A stretch of 64,000 nt of DNA from Polytrichum commune (GCA_950295325.1 OX485804.1:10414001-10478000), one strand, 5' to 3'; shown: positions 11,117 through 24,500, counted from the first letter of the stretch. Notes: generated from the sequence alone by a model not told the origin. Translations and numbers: made by a program.

Positions 11117-13016
11117 TCGGCCCGCATATATCCCTGTGTACCCTGAATAGTGGTGGAGGTAGTTCCGTGGGTAGTGTCCAATGTGATGGCCTCCGGATTA
11201 GTTTTCCTTGGATACAGGCTACGCATTCTTGTGTATTTCCGGCGTCTGCCGTTGTAAGGGCGTGACCTTGGGTCAATGGGATCATCCTCCGGAATATGGT
11301 CGTTCCCGGATGTCCCAGTCTAGAGTGCCAAATATCTGGCTTGGCAGCTTTAGTGTCTATAGACACCCCCTGCGCTAGGTTGCGCTCCGTCGTGGGACCT
11401 CTCTCCCACGCGGCCATGCAAACCTCTTCCTCACCTAGGGTGGGGCTAGATGCCAAGGGTTTTATGGCAACCTTGTAAAGTCCATCGAGGCCCGCGTTAG
11501 CAGTGGCAATGACCTAGGGTCCTTGCCTAAGCTCGATTACTTCTTCATCGCCCTGCATCGCCGTGCAGAGGTGGATATTCCTCGCCCTCAGATCCCGATA
11601 GCTGATCAGGCTCCTCGGCGCATCTGGGGCGTACATTGCCTTCTCGCAATTAAGGGGGAATTCCCCGGGCAAGATAATTGTTGCCCGGCCCTCCCGGAAC
11701 CTTAGCGTCCGGCTTCCGGCCATTGTAAGTATTTTACAGGTGGACCAGGACTTCTCACTTTGGAAGTGGAAGAATTGTGCCTTAGTTAGGATTGTGTGAG
11801 TTGATGCGCTATCCAGGAGGGCAACATCTTGGGTTGACGTGCCTCCTTCCCGGATAGCCATAAAATTTTCCACATCAAAATCAAGATCGGGCATGTCTGA
11901 GGGTTCAAAGTTGTAATTATGTCTTGGTTTATTACGTAGCTCTTGCAATTCCCTGAACATATCTACAATGTACTGTGATGCCCTGCAATCCTTTGCAAAA
12001 TGTCCTTTTCTCCCACATTTGTGACAATTTCCCGAGGTTGTCCTAGCATGTTCCTGCTTAGGTGGGAAGTATCTAGGTCTGTGTGGGTTCCCTATTGCAG
12101 GTTTATTATGCCATTGAGGTGGAGTTTTGCGAAAATAACTTCTTGGTGGCCTACGGGAGGCCTCTGTAGTGTGAACTTCCGTGTGGTGGTGAACTGGTGA
12201 GTCGTCCCGCCGCGGTCCCGCTCCCGGTCCGGCTCCCGCTCCGCGTCCCGTCCCCGGCATCGGTGCGAGTGCTCCCGTGGTTCCGTTTAGCTCCTCCGGC
12301 TCGACGTCCTCGATCTTGGCGATGGTCATATGCACCTCCCTCGCTGGTCGGGACTCCGCGTTTCGTAGCAGGATTTGGTGATGCTTCTCGGCGAGCAATA
12401 GGTGAGACATGAGCTTCGAGTGCTTCTTAAACTTCATATTCCTGTATTGTTGTGAGAGGATGGCCGTTGCAGGTGGGAATGTCGAGAGGGTCCTCTCGAT
12501 TAGCTCCTCGTCCGTGATGACTTGCCCGCACAACCGAAGTTGAGCTGTAATCCGGTGCAGCTCCGAGTTGAATGCGGCGAAGTCCAGGAAATCGAGTACT
12601 CGGATGTTGGTCCAGTCCGCTCGAGCTTGTGGCAGGAACAACGTCTGTTCGTGGTCAAACCGGGCGTGAAGTTCCGCCCATAGCTCGGCGGGGTCCTCGA
12701 TCTGCAAGTATTGAAGTCGTAATGCATGGTCGAGGTGGCGTCGAAGTATCATCAGTGTATGCCATTTGGCTGCTGGCGGGATCGGTGGTGTGTCGTCCGT
12801 TGGGGTGGTGCTTGTGCTTGGAGGTGGTGATGTTAGAGTCTTAGCGAGGTCCTCAGCACTCAGTAACACTTTAGCATCGTTAACCCATTCTAAGAAGTTT
12901 GACCCGTCGGAACTCAGAGGTGCAAACATTAAGGCATGCATTTTGGATTCCGTAAATCTAGATTTTGTAGACATTGATATTATGGTGTGTATGTCATCAG
13001 TTGATGAAGTAAACAT
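11117..13016 (-). pseudogene. Copia gag, protease and integrase N-terminal half
   Basis: Starts at a true ATG (13014-13016). Gag of the UBN2 type extends to about residue 240, then a Pro/Gly/Ala linker, a CCHC zinc knuckle (CHKCGRKGHFAKDC), and a retropepsin with active-site DSAS (ALLDSASTHTIL). An amber codon at 11514-11516 interrupts. The frame then continues into the pre-integrase domain (DIWHSRLGHPG, CVACIQGK) and the start of the integrase core (HRDICGP), cut by the CACTA element at 11116. Single-frame gag-pol is normal for Copia. Confidence 0.92.
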
Positions 13017-13600
13017 CTATGAAATCAAACACTAGTAACACATGCCAGTGTCTACTCCTTAGTTTAGGTAGAAGAGCTTAAAACAGATTGGTTAGAATCT
13101 CAAAGTGGAAGTTTCCAAGTAAATTTCGGCAGCATAACATTTATAAGGGTGGAAAATTTAGAAAAAAAATCTGCAGCGTAACTTTTCTTGTGACTTGGTA
13201 AAAGCAGGAGGTTTATATGATTTGCTATTAACTATTGGACAGTAGTTCGGTATTGTAACAATGTATGACTTTTCTACATGGAAGTCTGGGGAAAAATTTG
13301 GCAGCACTTCGGTACTATCACAACTATCCATAATGTAGAAAATGGGGTAAGAAAGAGCATAATGCTTTCATATATAGTAGCTATCATGGAATGACAAAGA
13401 GCTATATCTGATCCTAGGCAAACTGTGCTTTCTGATAGTAGTCCAATGGTAAAACTATCTGTCTAGTAGTAAAAATAACTTTCTGATGCCTTAAACAAGC
13501 TAAACATGCATGTCTATCTAGTGATCTGTCAAAAGTGACCACTCAAGTGCTCTCAGAGGTGATTGACTAACAATCTAAAGTGAACAATGAGGTGTTAGGA

Positions 13601-13615
13601 GCAGTGCTGATAACG
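13601..13615 (-). promoter_or_regulatory. Candidate primer-binding site of the Copia element
   Basis: Directly inside the 5' LTR the minus strand reads CGTTATCAGCACTGC. TTATCAGCAC is, as I recall, a common first-strand primer site in plant Copia elements. The tRNA pairing was not computed. Confidence 0.5.
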
Positions 13616-14013
13616 TGTTAAGAGTGAGAAAACCAGGTGCATAATGAAACAGAGTAACGGTGCTAACTCAAACTCTTGAACTATCTTGATCAAAGGGGGA
13701 ACTGCCCTTATATACAATCTGGCTCGACACTTGAACTAGGTCCAAGTGTCGGCACCTGGTTACACCGTGGACTAGCTACCTTGGTGGGAATATTCTAGCT
13801 CGGCCTCGGTCTCCTATACCAAGACCGAGGCCCTTAACTAATTGTTTGCTCATAAGTTGAGATACCTTGGACTTGTGTGCACAGCCTCCTACCGGCGGCC
13901 GCCACTTTACTTAAGGTGGCTAATGCCCATGTGGGACTAATTAATACCGATTAGCTTCCATGCTAGATGACGGTTAACCTAGGTTGCCTAGGTGCTTATC
14001 CATTATCTTAACA
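13616..14013 (-). repeat. Copia 5' LTR
   Basis: 398 bp, ends TGTTAAG and TTAACA on the plus strand, which as an inverted pair also define the LTR on the minus strand. It has about a dozen differences from the 3' LTR. The flank after 14013 is TGTAC, matching AGTAC before 6442 at 4 of 5 positions. Confidence 0.92.
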
Positions 14014-16447
14014 TGTACTTATTCAAAGCTCATATGAATATTTCATTCATTATCAAAGTGAAGATTTGTGTGCTTGTCAAATGGCCATTGGGGGTGCATC
14101 GGAAACCTGAATGACGTGCATGGGTCACTTTGAAATTAAACCCCCTATATACAAGTTTATAGAGAAAAAAACAAATGTATATGTGCTAACAACATGCTAG
14201 AAAATGGACTCATGCGTTTATAGTATGCTTTTCGATTGCTTGATTGACTACTTAATTTTAGTTAACTTGTTACTGGAAATAATTAGAAACAGAAGACTTA
14301 TACAATTCGTTTGGAAGGTGCTAAAAGAAATAATGTGATAAATGTCTCCATTACATATATAAATTTCAAACCAAGAATTAAATTTTCCTTTATTATAGAT
14401 AAAATTCACTTTCACTTTCCAATGAGAAAGTCATTGAACATTTTTCCATCCATAGCATGTACCTCAACCATTGCATCAAACAAACAAAGACAAGAGCATA
14501 ATAACTTAGCCACAATTTGGAGTGCAAAACTATAGGAAGCCCATGAGCACTCCAAGAGCCATTAGTATGTTAATACTAATGCCTAGAACCCAAATACGGA
14601 CCCTAACAAGAACATACATGGTAGTCAATAAGGACTATGACAATATGACAACCATGAATGAAAACATGGATTGGATGAAACTAGCACATCTATTGTCAAT
14701 TTTTTCTCTAAACCTTAGGGCCCCCTTTTATACCTCTACCTTTACTTCAAGAAATTTAATAGCCTTTCTAGATGTACACACTAGAGAAAAATAATACTTC
14801 TCCCTTATGTACATTATGCATGCTAACGCCTCAAATAATACCCCCTCTTGTACTCATGTTAATTCGTACGTGGTATGAAGAGTCCACCCCTAGGCACCCC
14901 CCCCCAATTATGTCGATTATTGAGCCTAGAATGATCATCATATTTTGAACACATGGTTCAATTTCTTATAAACACGTATCTTTTTGGTATATGTTCTTGG
15001 AACCACACCTAACCACATACCACTATTATATAGGTGTCTAATTAAAAAAATTAATTTAATAAGGGTTCTTCGTTGTATCTAGTGTAAATTTATGGGAGTC
15101 ACACTCATTGTAGTGATCAGTTATAGCAGTGACACATGAAATAATGTGAGGTAAATAAACCCGTTTCTGTTAACTTAAGCAATTTCACACAGAGTATAGT
15201 ACATTTGTGTAACTAAAGTGATTCTTCACAGGTCTGGAAATTGATATCACAATCCTAAGGAATGTTTCATTCTACCCTTGGTAGAACCAGGCATGCTTAC
15301 CACACTCGATGTCCCTCTACCTTTCTTACCGTCTAGTCATCTTACCACATCATGCTTGGTTCTACCGGCTCCTCATTTCTCTCCTTACCGGGCTACTGAC
15401 CTATTGGTTGAATATAATAGTACCTAGAACCTTTATGGATACTACCGCAAGTAGTTGTAACCCCCAAACCTAGGTATTAGGTCTACTTAGGACCTAGTTT
15501 AGTTATCCAAGCCTCTATCCTTGAGGTTACTACCGGTACCTTCTTTTTACCGCTACTAACCCTTCCTAGTCTTTTCTTCATGAACCTCCAACATTTGTTA
15601 GTTGTCATCCCTTACTTACATGGCTACCTTTTCCTAACAAAGCCAATAATTTTTGTAAGGCAGGCAAAAGGTAAGGCTCCTAACAATACTCTCCCAATAA
15701 CCAGTAGTAAGATTACCCTATTTGATATTACTTCAACATACACTCCTTCTTGAATACACCAATTTCAACATACTTCTCCTTTTTTTTTTATTCCAAAATG
15801 ATAACCTAACCAAAACCTTCACACAAAAACTAGTCCCCCTCCAACATTGTTCACTCCCTATTAAATATTTTTTTGCTCATTCCATCTCAACTTCCTACTT
15901 CCAGTTGTACACACTCCTTCGACAATGGTTCAACTTCTTTAGAACCTTCTCTCTTGTCCTTATCTAATACTCTTCTTTGGACTAACCCTTATCCGTTCCT
16001 ATTTTCTTCTACTTTATTACTACTTCAACAAAAGTTACTCCTACTTACCGTTAACGCACAATGTTTAGCAAAAAGATCACAAATTATTTCCATGTTTTGA
16101 AAGTACCATAAAATTTTAATAGCAAGATTCTCTCCAAACCCATGATATTTACAACATAAGCTGACCTATTTCTAATCACTGAGAGACAAAAACTTGAGTA
16201 CAATCAATGCCCTTCTCAAGGAACCCGAATCCATGCCCTTTTAACTTCCTTTTCCCATCACGCTAGTGTGACGGCAACATGTGTGAAACTTCACGACCTT
16301 TGTCCGTCACCTCAGAAAATGACAGCTACATGTGTGAAACTTCATGGCTTTAGGGGACTCTACGTAGTTAAGATTCGGGGGGTTCCCATAAACAAGACTA
16401 TCTACGACAATGACCGGGAGAACTGGCTGCTAAGGTTGAGGCATCTA
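14014..16447. other. Gene-free stretch with dispersed repeats
   Basis: Contains a copy of the GTGGTTAGGTGTGG dispersed repeat around 14930-15045. From 15240 to 15720 the DNA is rich in CTACC and TTACC motifs. Open frames (14311-14535, 14522-14794, 15722-16100) resemble no family I know and look spurious. Confidence 0.4.
14930..15045 (-). repeat. Dispersed repeat (GTGGTTAGGTGTGG family)
   Basis: The minus strand reads GTGGTATGTGGTTAGGTGTG then GTTCCAA. The same kernel is found at 22262-22450 (minus), 23895-24240 (plus) and 28725-28760 (minus), with weaker relatives elsewhere. Element class unknown. Confidence 0.65.
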
Positions 16448-17135
16448 CAACCCATAAAATAAGAGAGTTTGCATCTTGTTCATGAGGAGTATTAGCAGGG
16501 AATTATATTTCTTGCGGAGCGAAACAAACTCTAAAGAGGACGCACCCCCCCCCCCCCTTGAAAAAACCACGAACACCGAAATTACTACAAAATTTTGAAG
16601 CGGAGAAGTTTACTGGAACGCACAGTCAATCTATGGGCTAGACAACCTGCTCATCTAAATCCTAATGGTTCGCTAAACGATAGTTGTCAAAACTTTCATG
16701 AGGATAATCAGGCCCTTGCCACACGAGAGGAAACTTGCATGAACGGTAGTGAGTTGGATGAATAGCATTGGTTCAAATGAGCAAGTGGTTGCCACATGAG
16801 AGGAAGTATGGGGAGTGGCAACAATGACTTTTTAGCTTCGGATTTTGCTTTGGATCTTGCTTCGGGATCTACTTGGCAATAAAGTAGAGTGACATGGCAC
16901 AATAAATGTAGTTCGCAACTACCGGGCACTAGTGCCCGGAAGTCCACAATACAAGGAGAAAAACGAGGAAAAGGGCCTCAATCACAAGCCGCCTATGTCG
17001 CCGCCGCTGCCACATCAACCTTAACTCTATTCACCTAATAGTATAGACCAACAACACATCCTAATAAGCCACGCCCGCATTCTAATCCCCCTAGGAAACG
17101 ATTAAATGGACCTAGTTGACTATGCATGCCTCAAC
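16448..17135. repeat. Diverged dispersed repeat, copy 2
   Basis: Partner of 548-920, same orientation and same order of short matched blocks, with extra sequence of about 230 bp near 16720-16980. A C10-11 run occurs near 16547. No ORF of interest. Confidence 0.5.
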
Positions 17136-19119
17136 ATTAAACTTTAAAATAAGGGGCCGCCATGACCCTGGAGCTTTGCACCTCAAAGCTGATTCCTAGC
17201 CACATCCAACCTCAAGTTAGTTGAACTGGACCAACAGACACAGTACGGTATATATAAAGAAAGAAAGCTCATGTTACTCATGTTTTCGTATTCTCTCGAT
17301 AATACGACAACTTTAGGCCATTTGTGATACCAATGAGAAGATGACACCTTGATAGTACTACAACTGTGTTTTTGTGTGCGTGTGTTCGTAAACGTGTTCT
17401 CATACTAAAGAGGGCAAACAGTGTGAGAAGTGTAGCTGCCGCCCATCTGCTCCTCCGATGAGCACAGGCTCGACATGGAGCCCAACAAACTTCAAATGCC
17501 TGCCCAAAAGCCAAAGCCCAAAGCCCTCTTTAAAGACAGGCCGCCCCACACACTCCGGAGCCTTCCCTTCCCTTGCTTGTTGCATCACAAAAAGGGCATG
17601 CACCAAGGGCCGCTACTTTCCATGGGCCTTGTCAGAGGCGCCGACCACTGCAGTGTCCGTCCGGGGAGATTCTTGGGCACAATCGCTCCAAAACCCTAAT
17701 TGCTCAAAACCCTAGTGAGTTTCGAAGCCCGGCTGGCTACGTGGTGTGATTTTTTCGGTTCTTTTTTGTTTGAGGTATTAATTTGAGGTATGATCCATAG
17801 GTTCCTCTCGAATGATTTTCGACGTCTCGAGCTTCAATCGGTTGTTTTCCAAACTCAACCGGTTCGTTTGTAACCAGCGGCCGGATCTCCTCGTTCATCG
17901 GGTATCCGATGTCGATGGAATCCGTACACAACGGAGCTCGTGATGGTGGGAAGCTACGAAAGATGGACACATGTCCAACTAGGTTTTCAAAGAAAAGAGC
18001 CACAAGCCACCAAAAAAACTCTTTCCGAAAGAAAACACGTGATAAAAGACAAAAAAGGAAAAAAACGTGAGGAAAAATTGAGGGTTACAAGTGCAAAAAG
18101 TGGGTGTGGTGGGGGGAACTATGGGGAGGTGGTGGCATGGCATAGACAATAGGACAAAGTAGGACAATTTAATTAAGAAAAGAAAAGAAAAGATTTTTTT
18201 TTCTTAAAACGCTCCAAGTAGGGGCGAGGTGACATGTCGTGGGATGTATATAAGCATAGGTATGGGCATACGTGCATATGGCAGGTATGCATGGGCATGT
18301 GCATATGGTTGCTTGGGCGCATGTGTGTATTGGGTTGAGTTCATATGAGATATTAATTCATATGCATCATTGTAACGGGCCTAGCCGGCACAGGTCCAAG
18401 CTACACTAAAAATGATATTTAATGTCATATGGTATTTAATGTCACTATGGTAACGTTTCAGATGCCACTTAAGTGACGATAATTGCAAGACTGTGAACCT
18501 ATAATCCCCCCAAATCTTCGAGTGGATCATAAAGTGCTCACGTAACAGGAATTACGTAAAAATAACCACACCCATTGCATATAATTATAAGACACTCTGC
18601 CCCTGCTAGTTGTGAATAATGTAAAGTAGTGTGGAATTATTCTATTGATGGAATGATCATATTTGATCAAAACATGCAGCCTGAGTGTATCCATGTCTTA
18701 GAAGTGTTGATGAGTTTATGAATTATATTCTAAAACACAGTAATCATCTACAAGTGCAAAAATAATACACACTTCGCACATATTTGTGTCCAACGAAGAC
18801 ATGACACGCCAATGAGAACTCTGATGATGAGCGCTACAAGATCATATTATGAACTCATGAGTTGTGCAATCCTTGGATGCTTCGCTACTAGTGTACGAGT
18901 CATGTGCAATCGTCCCATGTTGATGAAAGAACAATGCAACTCTACCACTATGCTCGATTTGCAAATTTTCCAATGACAAAGGACAAGTTTCTAGTGACGC
19001 ATGTCAATTGCCTAGGACTCGTATGCTTGTAGTGCTGGTTGTTAGAGTTTGCTCTTCCCTCAATCCGTTCACATAATATCCTATAAGAGCTTTGTGAACA
19101 TAACATTATTCAAATCCAT
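17136..19119. other. Gene-free stretch with a GC-rich patch
   Basis: 17430-17720 is GC-rich and ends with AAAACCCTAATTG and AAAACCCTAGTG, resembling plant telo-boxes found in promoters and 5' UTRs. No convincing coding exon follows on the plus strand (a frame from the ATG at 17789 stops quickly). Minus-strand frame 17737-18003 is open for 88 codons but unrecognised. A truncated MITE end (TACACTAAAAATGATATTTA) lies near 18411. Confidence 0.35.
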
Positions 19120-19224
19120 AACAATGTTCTGTGGGACTGTCAGCATTTTACAGAATATTCCCCACACTTAGTACGAATATGGGGAATATTCCATAGAATA
19201 TTGACAGTCCCACAGAGCATTGTT
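19120..19224. ncRNA. Candidate miRNA-like hairpin or small foldback element
   Basis: The 5' arm begins AACAATGTTCTGTGGGACTG and the 3' arm reverse complement begins AACAATGCTCTGTGGGACTG. Pairing continues through TCA..ATT.TA..GAATATTCCCCA, giving about 45 paired positions with a few mismatches and a 15-nt loop. Length and mismatch pattern fit a plant MIRNA precursor. A young MITE would look similar, and no expression data are available. Confidence 0.4.
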
Positions 19225-21317
19225 AAAGATCAAGATAATGGTATGAAAATGTTTTTGCGTTAATAAAATTGGATGCAGGATAGAGGTCAAAGAGGAATGG
19301 TCGATTGGCATGGGTCAGTATATTTAATTCAAGTGTACTAGTCATCATCGCACGCACAAACTCCATTCGTGTTCACACTGCAAGGAGGCTGGCTAAATAA
19401 TTAGGTTCAGTGGTGCACCCCACAAGCATTGGTTCCCTACAGCCTAACTTCCCACGCCCAATTTCCGTCAAATTTTCCGAGCAAAATGTGACCTCGATTT
19501 CAAAAATTGTAGCCGAAGCTCTAAAGTGTTTATTCTGACAAATCCAACAGTTTAGATGTTTGCAAGTTAGAGGTGACTACTCACAATCCAAATTTTAGAC
19601 GTTAAAGTTTTGTCATGTAGGAGATTATAAGAGGTATGTCAATAGTGGTCTTGAAGGGCAACAACTTTGAAATTAAATCGGGGTTGGTTTTTTGATCCAA
19701 CCTTCACTCAAATCATTTGCAATTTGAGGCAACGGTGCCACAACTGCACACCTTCCACATGGATTTACACCCACCTTCCACATGTCCAACTAAAATTAAA
19801 AATTAAAAAAAAAGTTTAAGATATGCAGTCCTCTACACTGCAGAGGCGACAAATGTCAAGTTTTGGTTCATGGACCGGTGCCACTATAAACCACTTGAGA
19901 GTACACTTCCATATTTGAATTAATCCAAAAATAACTATCTCTGTTGAATCAAAATTATCCACGCGGCAGAACATCACAAACTTGAACATGAAAAAGAGGA
20001 AGAGTTGAAACATGTAAAGAACCAACCGAACTAGTTACAAAGGGGTCAAAGCGAACTACTTACGACCAACTTAATTAGGGTTGCACATGACATTAGGTGT
20101 TAAATTATCCACATCGTAGCTTGGTGGTAGTATGTTGAGCTGCAATTCCAGTGTTCGGGGTCCAATTGAGCCGATTCTACACTCTACATTATGTGCTTCA
20201 TTGATGGTTTCACTTGCGGAATGAAATCCCAATCAATTGCTTATTTATTTTAATTGGAAGTGCACATATATATTGGATTTTAGACTTTGAAGATGAAGTG
20301 TACTCAATATGGGATTTGTAGTCAAGCGGCCTTCAAAAATGCAAGGGCAATTTTTTTTTCGAAGTTGGGCAAGACGGACAACAATTTTCGGTCGGGTTTA
20401 GAAAATTTCTCTAGAGGGTTGTCCCAGCCCAGATTTGATACATTCGAAAGTTCGTGAGGGGGTATTTAACGTCTGTCCATGTTAATTTCTTAAAAGTAAC
20501 CGGATAAGTAGTGATAGGTTGGCAACACATGATGCACCCACTTGCTTCTACATGAGGCATTATTATTATTTTTATGTCTATACCCCTTTGTATTATTGCC
20601 TTAAGTATTAGATTAGACTAGGATTTCTAAAACTACTAAAACTTGTTATTTTTGAAACCCTTGAGACAAGGAGCCGACAACGTATGGAAATGTCTAAAGT
20701 GGTTCATCTCATTTGCAAAGATGAATGAACTCTCACTAATGAGAATACATGAGTGCCACGAATCCCCGGCCATCTTTGTCACTTCTCTACTGAATTCATC
20801 TCCAACCCCCCCAATAAAGAACCCACTTGAAGAAACTTCGTAGTCGTGAAGACAACTATTAATTATGCTATCGCATGTGCGTCATCAACCAGCAACTCCT
20901 GCGTAATCATCACTCGAAATACAAAGACGGTGTCATGAACGTTGTCATAATTAATGTTGATTCGAGCATGGGAATAATATCGCATACGACAGGTGGACAG
21001 AAGAAAAAATACATACAGCAGCCAGCGGCGCAGCAGCAAACCTTGAACTCGGGTGCAGCTGCTAAACATTCCCGTGCAGGGAAAACGTAAGAATTCCGTT
21101 CAAAAGGAGGGAATTATGTCAAAGTGGGAAAACCATCCCTTTTCCCATGCGGGAATTTCCCAAATGCACCTTGTGTTTTGTAGGTGCACACGGTCGTGTA
21201 AGGGATTCATTCTAATCCATAGCGGTTGATCCCAACCGCCTCTGATCTGCAAGTAGTATAATCTTGTTGATAAGTCAACAAGAATTTAGTTTCGCATGTG
21301 TAGGAACTCTCGAGTAG
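19225..21317. other. Gene-free stretch upstream of the first P450
   Basis: No coding sequence recognised. Around 20110-20170 a TAGCTTGGTGGTAG...GGGGTCCAATT arrangement faintly recalls Pol III boxes but does not match the B-box. The last few hundred bases are likely the P450 promoter region. Confidence 0.35.
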
Positions 21318-21324
21318 TATAAAA
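21318..21324 (+). promoter_or_regulatory. TATA box of the first P450 gene
   Basis: TATAAAA lies 217 bp before the ATG. A CT-rich leader (CATTCTCTCTAGCTCGCTC) begins about 30 bp downstream, which would place transcription start near 21350. Confidence 0.55.
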
Positions 21325-21534
21325 GGTCATGAAACTGACCCCAGTTTCATCATTCTCTCTAGCTCGCTCTCTCTCGCGCTCTCTCTGACTGATATATTGC
21401 ATGAGAATTTCTGGAAGAAGAAGAAGCAGCAGCTGCTAAGATGGTCTCCGTCCTCGGCTTCGCGCTCTGACAAATTCGAAGAACATCTAGAAAGGGAGTA
21501 GATTCTAGTAGCTACACTGTTGTTTGAGGTTGTT

Positions 21535-24500
21535 ATGATCATGGATGTGATTTACAGCTTGAAGAATGGGCTTGCAGAGCAGACACTGGCAGTCCAGGTG
21601 TTGCTGGCAGCCGTACTGATGTTCCTGCCCTTGTTTGTGCTGGTGAAGTTGGGGCAATTCAATTCCGAGCCTCCTGGAACGAGGAGGCTGCCTCCTTCCC
21701 CTCCATCGTGGCCCATAGTCGGCCATTTGCCTCTACTCATGGGCAAGAAACTGCCGCACCAAATCATGGCCGAGCTCGCACGCGAGTACGGGGACATCTA
21801 CTCTCTCAGGCTCGGTTGCGTGCCTTGTATCGTCGTGACCTCGCCCGAGATGGCGAAGGTGTTTTTACAATCTCTCGACAACATTTGGGCCTCCCGGAGC
21901 CTCCACCACCTTCACGCGGAGTATCTCTCCTACAACCACAAAGGTAGATCTCATGATTAATCATTATATGATGGATCTGTATGTCAAATAACCACTCTCA
22001 TCATCTGAGATTTAACTGTTCCTCACTGGTGAAGGCCCTTGTTACAACCGGTATATTTGTTGTGCTGTCGGTTTGAATGTGCGTTACAAAGCTGGAGGGT
22101 ATAGATGGGTGCTGAATGGTTATTTGATGTTGTGACTAGCCCACTTCTTGGAGGATACGAAACACACGATGAGCACGAGACGGGTAGCAACTCCAAAATC
22201 AGAGACCCTAGCCACTTTCCTCATGATTTCCGGAGCTCGTACGATTGTCTCGTTTGTCACGAACATGAGGGGTTTCGTGCTCAGTAAATGGGTCATATAT
22301 ATGGCAATTGTGTTGGCCATTGATCTTAGAATGGTTATCATATTTTGAGCATATAGGTCAATCTTGTTTGAGCATCTTTTTGGTATCCATTCTGGAGGCA
22401 CACCCAACCACATACCACTCAAATGTAGATGTCCTAATAACCGAAGTAGCTGAATTATAGCCGATGCCTTAGTTGTGATGGGTCTGCTACGTCTTTTGGT
22501 TGGGTGGACAACATGTTTGTTGTTTTCTGGAGGAAACGATGAATTCTCAAACTGTGGCAAATTTGTTAGATGGTTTTGTGCTGCTATGAGCACAAAAAGT
22601 GTAGCAGTGTGTATATTAATTAAGGCTGTGTGGGAAGAGAGGCATGGAATAATTAACTGACAAACATAGTGTTTTTTCGATTGCAATCATGAAGGAAGGT
22701 GATTTGTAGGCTGATTGATTTCTTATCGGGTTTTTTGAATTTTTTTCTATTATGATTCTTGATTAGGTATAGGACTCGCTCAGTACACACCCATGTGGCG
22801 GAAACTAAGGAAAATCTGCACGCTGGAGGTTTTCACCGAGCGACGGATTCAAGCTTCACAACAGCTGCGTCTGGAGGAGGTGAAATACATGATCAGGTAA
22901 TTAATTTCACAATCTCCTGTCACAAGTCCGTGTTTGAAGAAGATCTTCAAGCCACATACTACCTATGCTCATTAATTGCGACCATGGACACATTATAAAT
23001 ACTCTTTGTCTGCATTTTCTTAATCTTGGGATTGCTGCTAAACCCCTAATGTCTCAAGCCTATGAAAGGGTTGTTTTGAGTGCATTTCACTTAATGTTGG
23101 TTGTGGAATTTTCATGCACAAGTTCTGAGGTAAAAATGGGATTTATTTGTAGGTTCCTCAAACATGAGAGGTGAGCTATTTCAAGGGAAAAATTGAGCAT
23201 ATGAATAACTCTTTGGATTCTTAGATTATGACACTTAAAGGAAGGGATGCACAAGAAAATGCCATGTTTTATCCCCCCAAAGAAAGTCCTTTGACCAATC
23301 AAATTCACATGGAAAATGAGAAAAATGCTTGTGTGATTCACTATATGGGAACAATTCAATAGTTGAGCACCCCACAAATTCTCATGCCAAAATGTGTAAA
23401 TCACAATAAGTTGGCGAGCTTGCTTTTGGAGTATGTAAACTATCCCATATTTCTAACCACATACGTGCTAAGGATTCCCTAAAATATCAGAGTCTTTATC
23501 CAAAAGTTACATTGAATGGTCAATGTGAGCACGAAGGTCATTTTTACATGAACCCCGGGGGAAATATTCACTTTTACTAAAACATACATCATGATTGATG
23601 TTCCTGCAAAGTTTGCATCGGAGTGGCAACCATTGATTGAAGTCAACACCCTCACATGAGCTCCCAACACAACAAAAAAAATGATCACTTCCCACTTTAA
23701 CATTGCTTTACACATACTCATCATCTCCAAATTGCATGGCTCATGTGCCTATGGGTAGATATCCATGATGGCTTGATGTTTGATAATCATATTGATTGTA
23801 GATGACTGTAGGGAAGAAATCGTTCTTCAACCAAAAATGAGTTGCTTGAGAAGTTAAGGGTTAGTAATTGTACTAGAGTTAAGGCAGATGTGCCTAATTC
23901 TGTCACATATCTTAATCGGACACCTATATTTGAGTGGTATGTGGTTAGGTGTGGCTCCAAAAATTAATACCAAAAAAACATGTGTTTACAAAAATATTGG
24001 ATTTCGTGCTCAAAATACGATAACCAAAATAGTCAACATAATTGGGGTGGGGACTATATAATCATTTAATGAGCACAACAATCGTCACTTTGATGAAGAA
24101 TAGGATATTCATATGCATATCAGCTCCAAAATTTATGAGGAAAGTGGCTTTGACCCTACTATGGCCTCAATTTGGATTGGCTAACCATGATTCTTGTATT
24201 GGTCGTGTGTTTCATATCCCAGGAGAAGTGGGCTAGCCAACAAACAAAGTAACCATTTTAAGACCCATCTACCTAAGTCTTGTGATAATTTTGCAAGTCT
24301 TACAAGATTTCAAGAAGGAATATAATTCAACTAATCTGTACTCGTGATGATTGGCGAGCCATGCATTATATTTTATTAGATCTATCTTTCAAGACACGGA
24401 GCAACAGAAGACTGTGGAACTCGACACAAAGCTCCATGCATTGACAGCGAATATAACTGCGAGAATGGTGATGAACCGGCGGTTCAGCAAGCCTGCAGTT

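Larger units (their letters stand above)
6442..14013 (-). mobile_element. Ty1/Copia LTR retrotransposon, interrupted by a CACTA-type element
   Basis: Two 398-bp LTRs (6442-6839 and 13616-14013) flank gag-pol on the minus strand in Copia order: gag, zinc knuckle, protease, integrase, reverse transcriptase, RNase H. LTR ends are TGTTAAG...TTAACA, with the first G mutated to A in the left copy. Flanks AGTAC and TGTAC suggest a 4-5 bp target duplication. GTTGAGGAGGAG next to the left LTR is a good polypurine tract. A 1636-bp CACTA-type element (9481-11116) sits in integrase. Apart from this insertion the frame is continuous and broken only by amber codons at 11514-11516, 7760-7762 and 7340-7342, with no frameshift seen. 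The LTRs differ at about a dozen sites, nearly all transitions. Confidence 0.93.

Noticed and set aside
17737-18003. 88-codon minus-strand ORF beside telo-box-like AAACCCTA words
   Set aside because: No recognisable domain. The telo-boxes are on the other strand and no coding exon follows them.
20110-20170. tRNA-like arrangement TAGCTTGGTGG...GGGGTCCAATT
   Set aside because: The B-box does not match GGTTCGANTCC and no cloverleaf can be formed.
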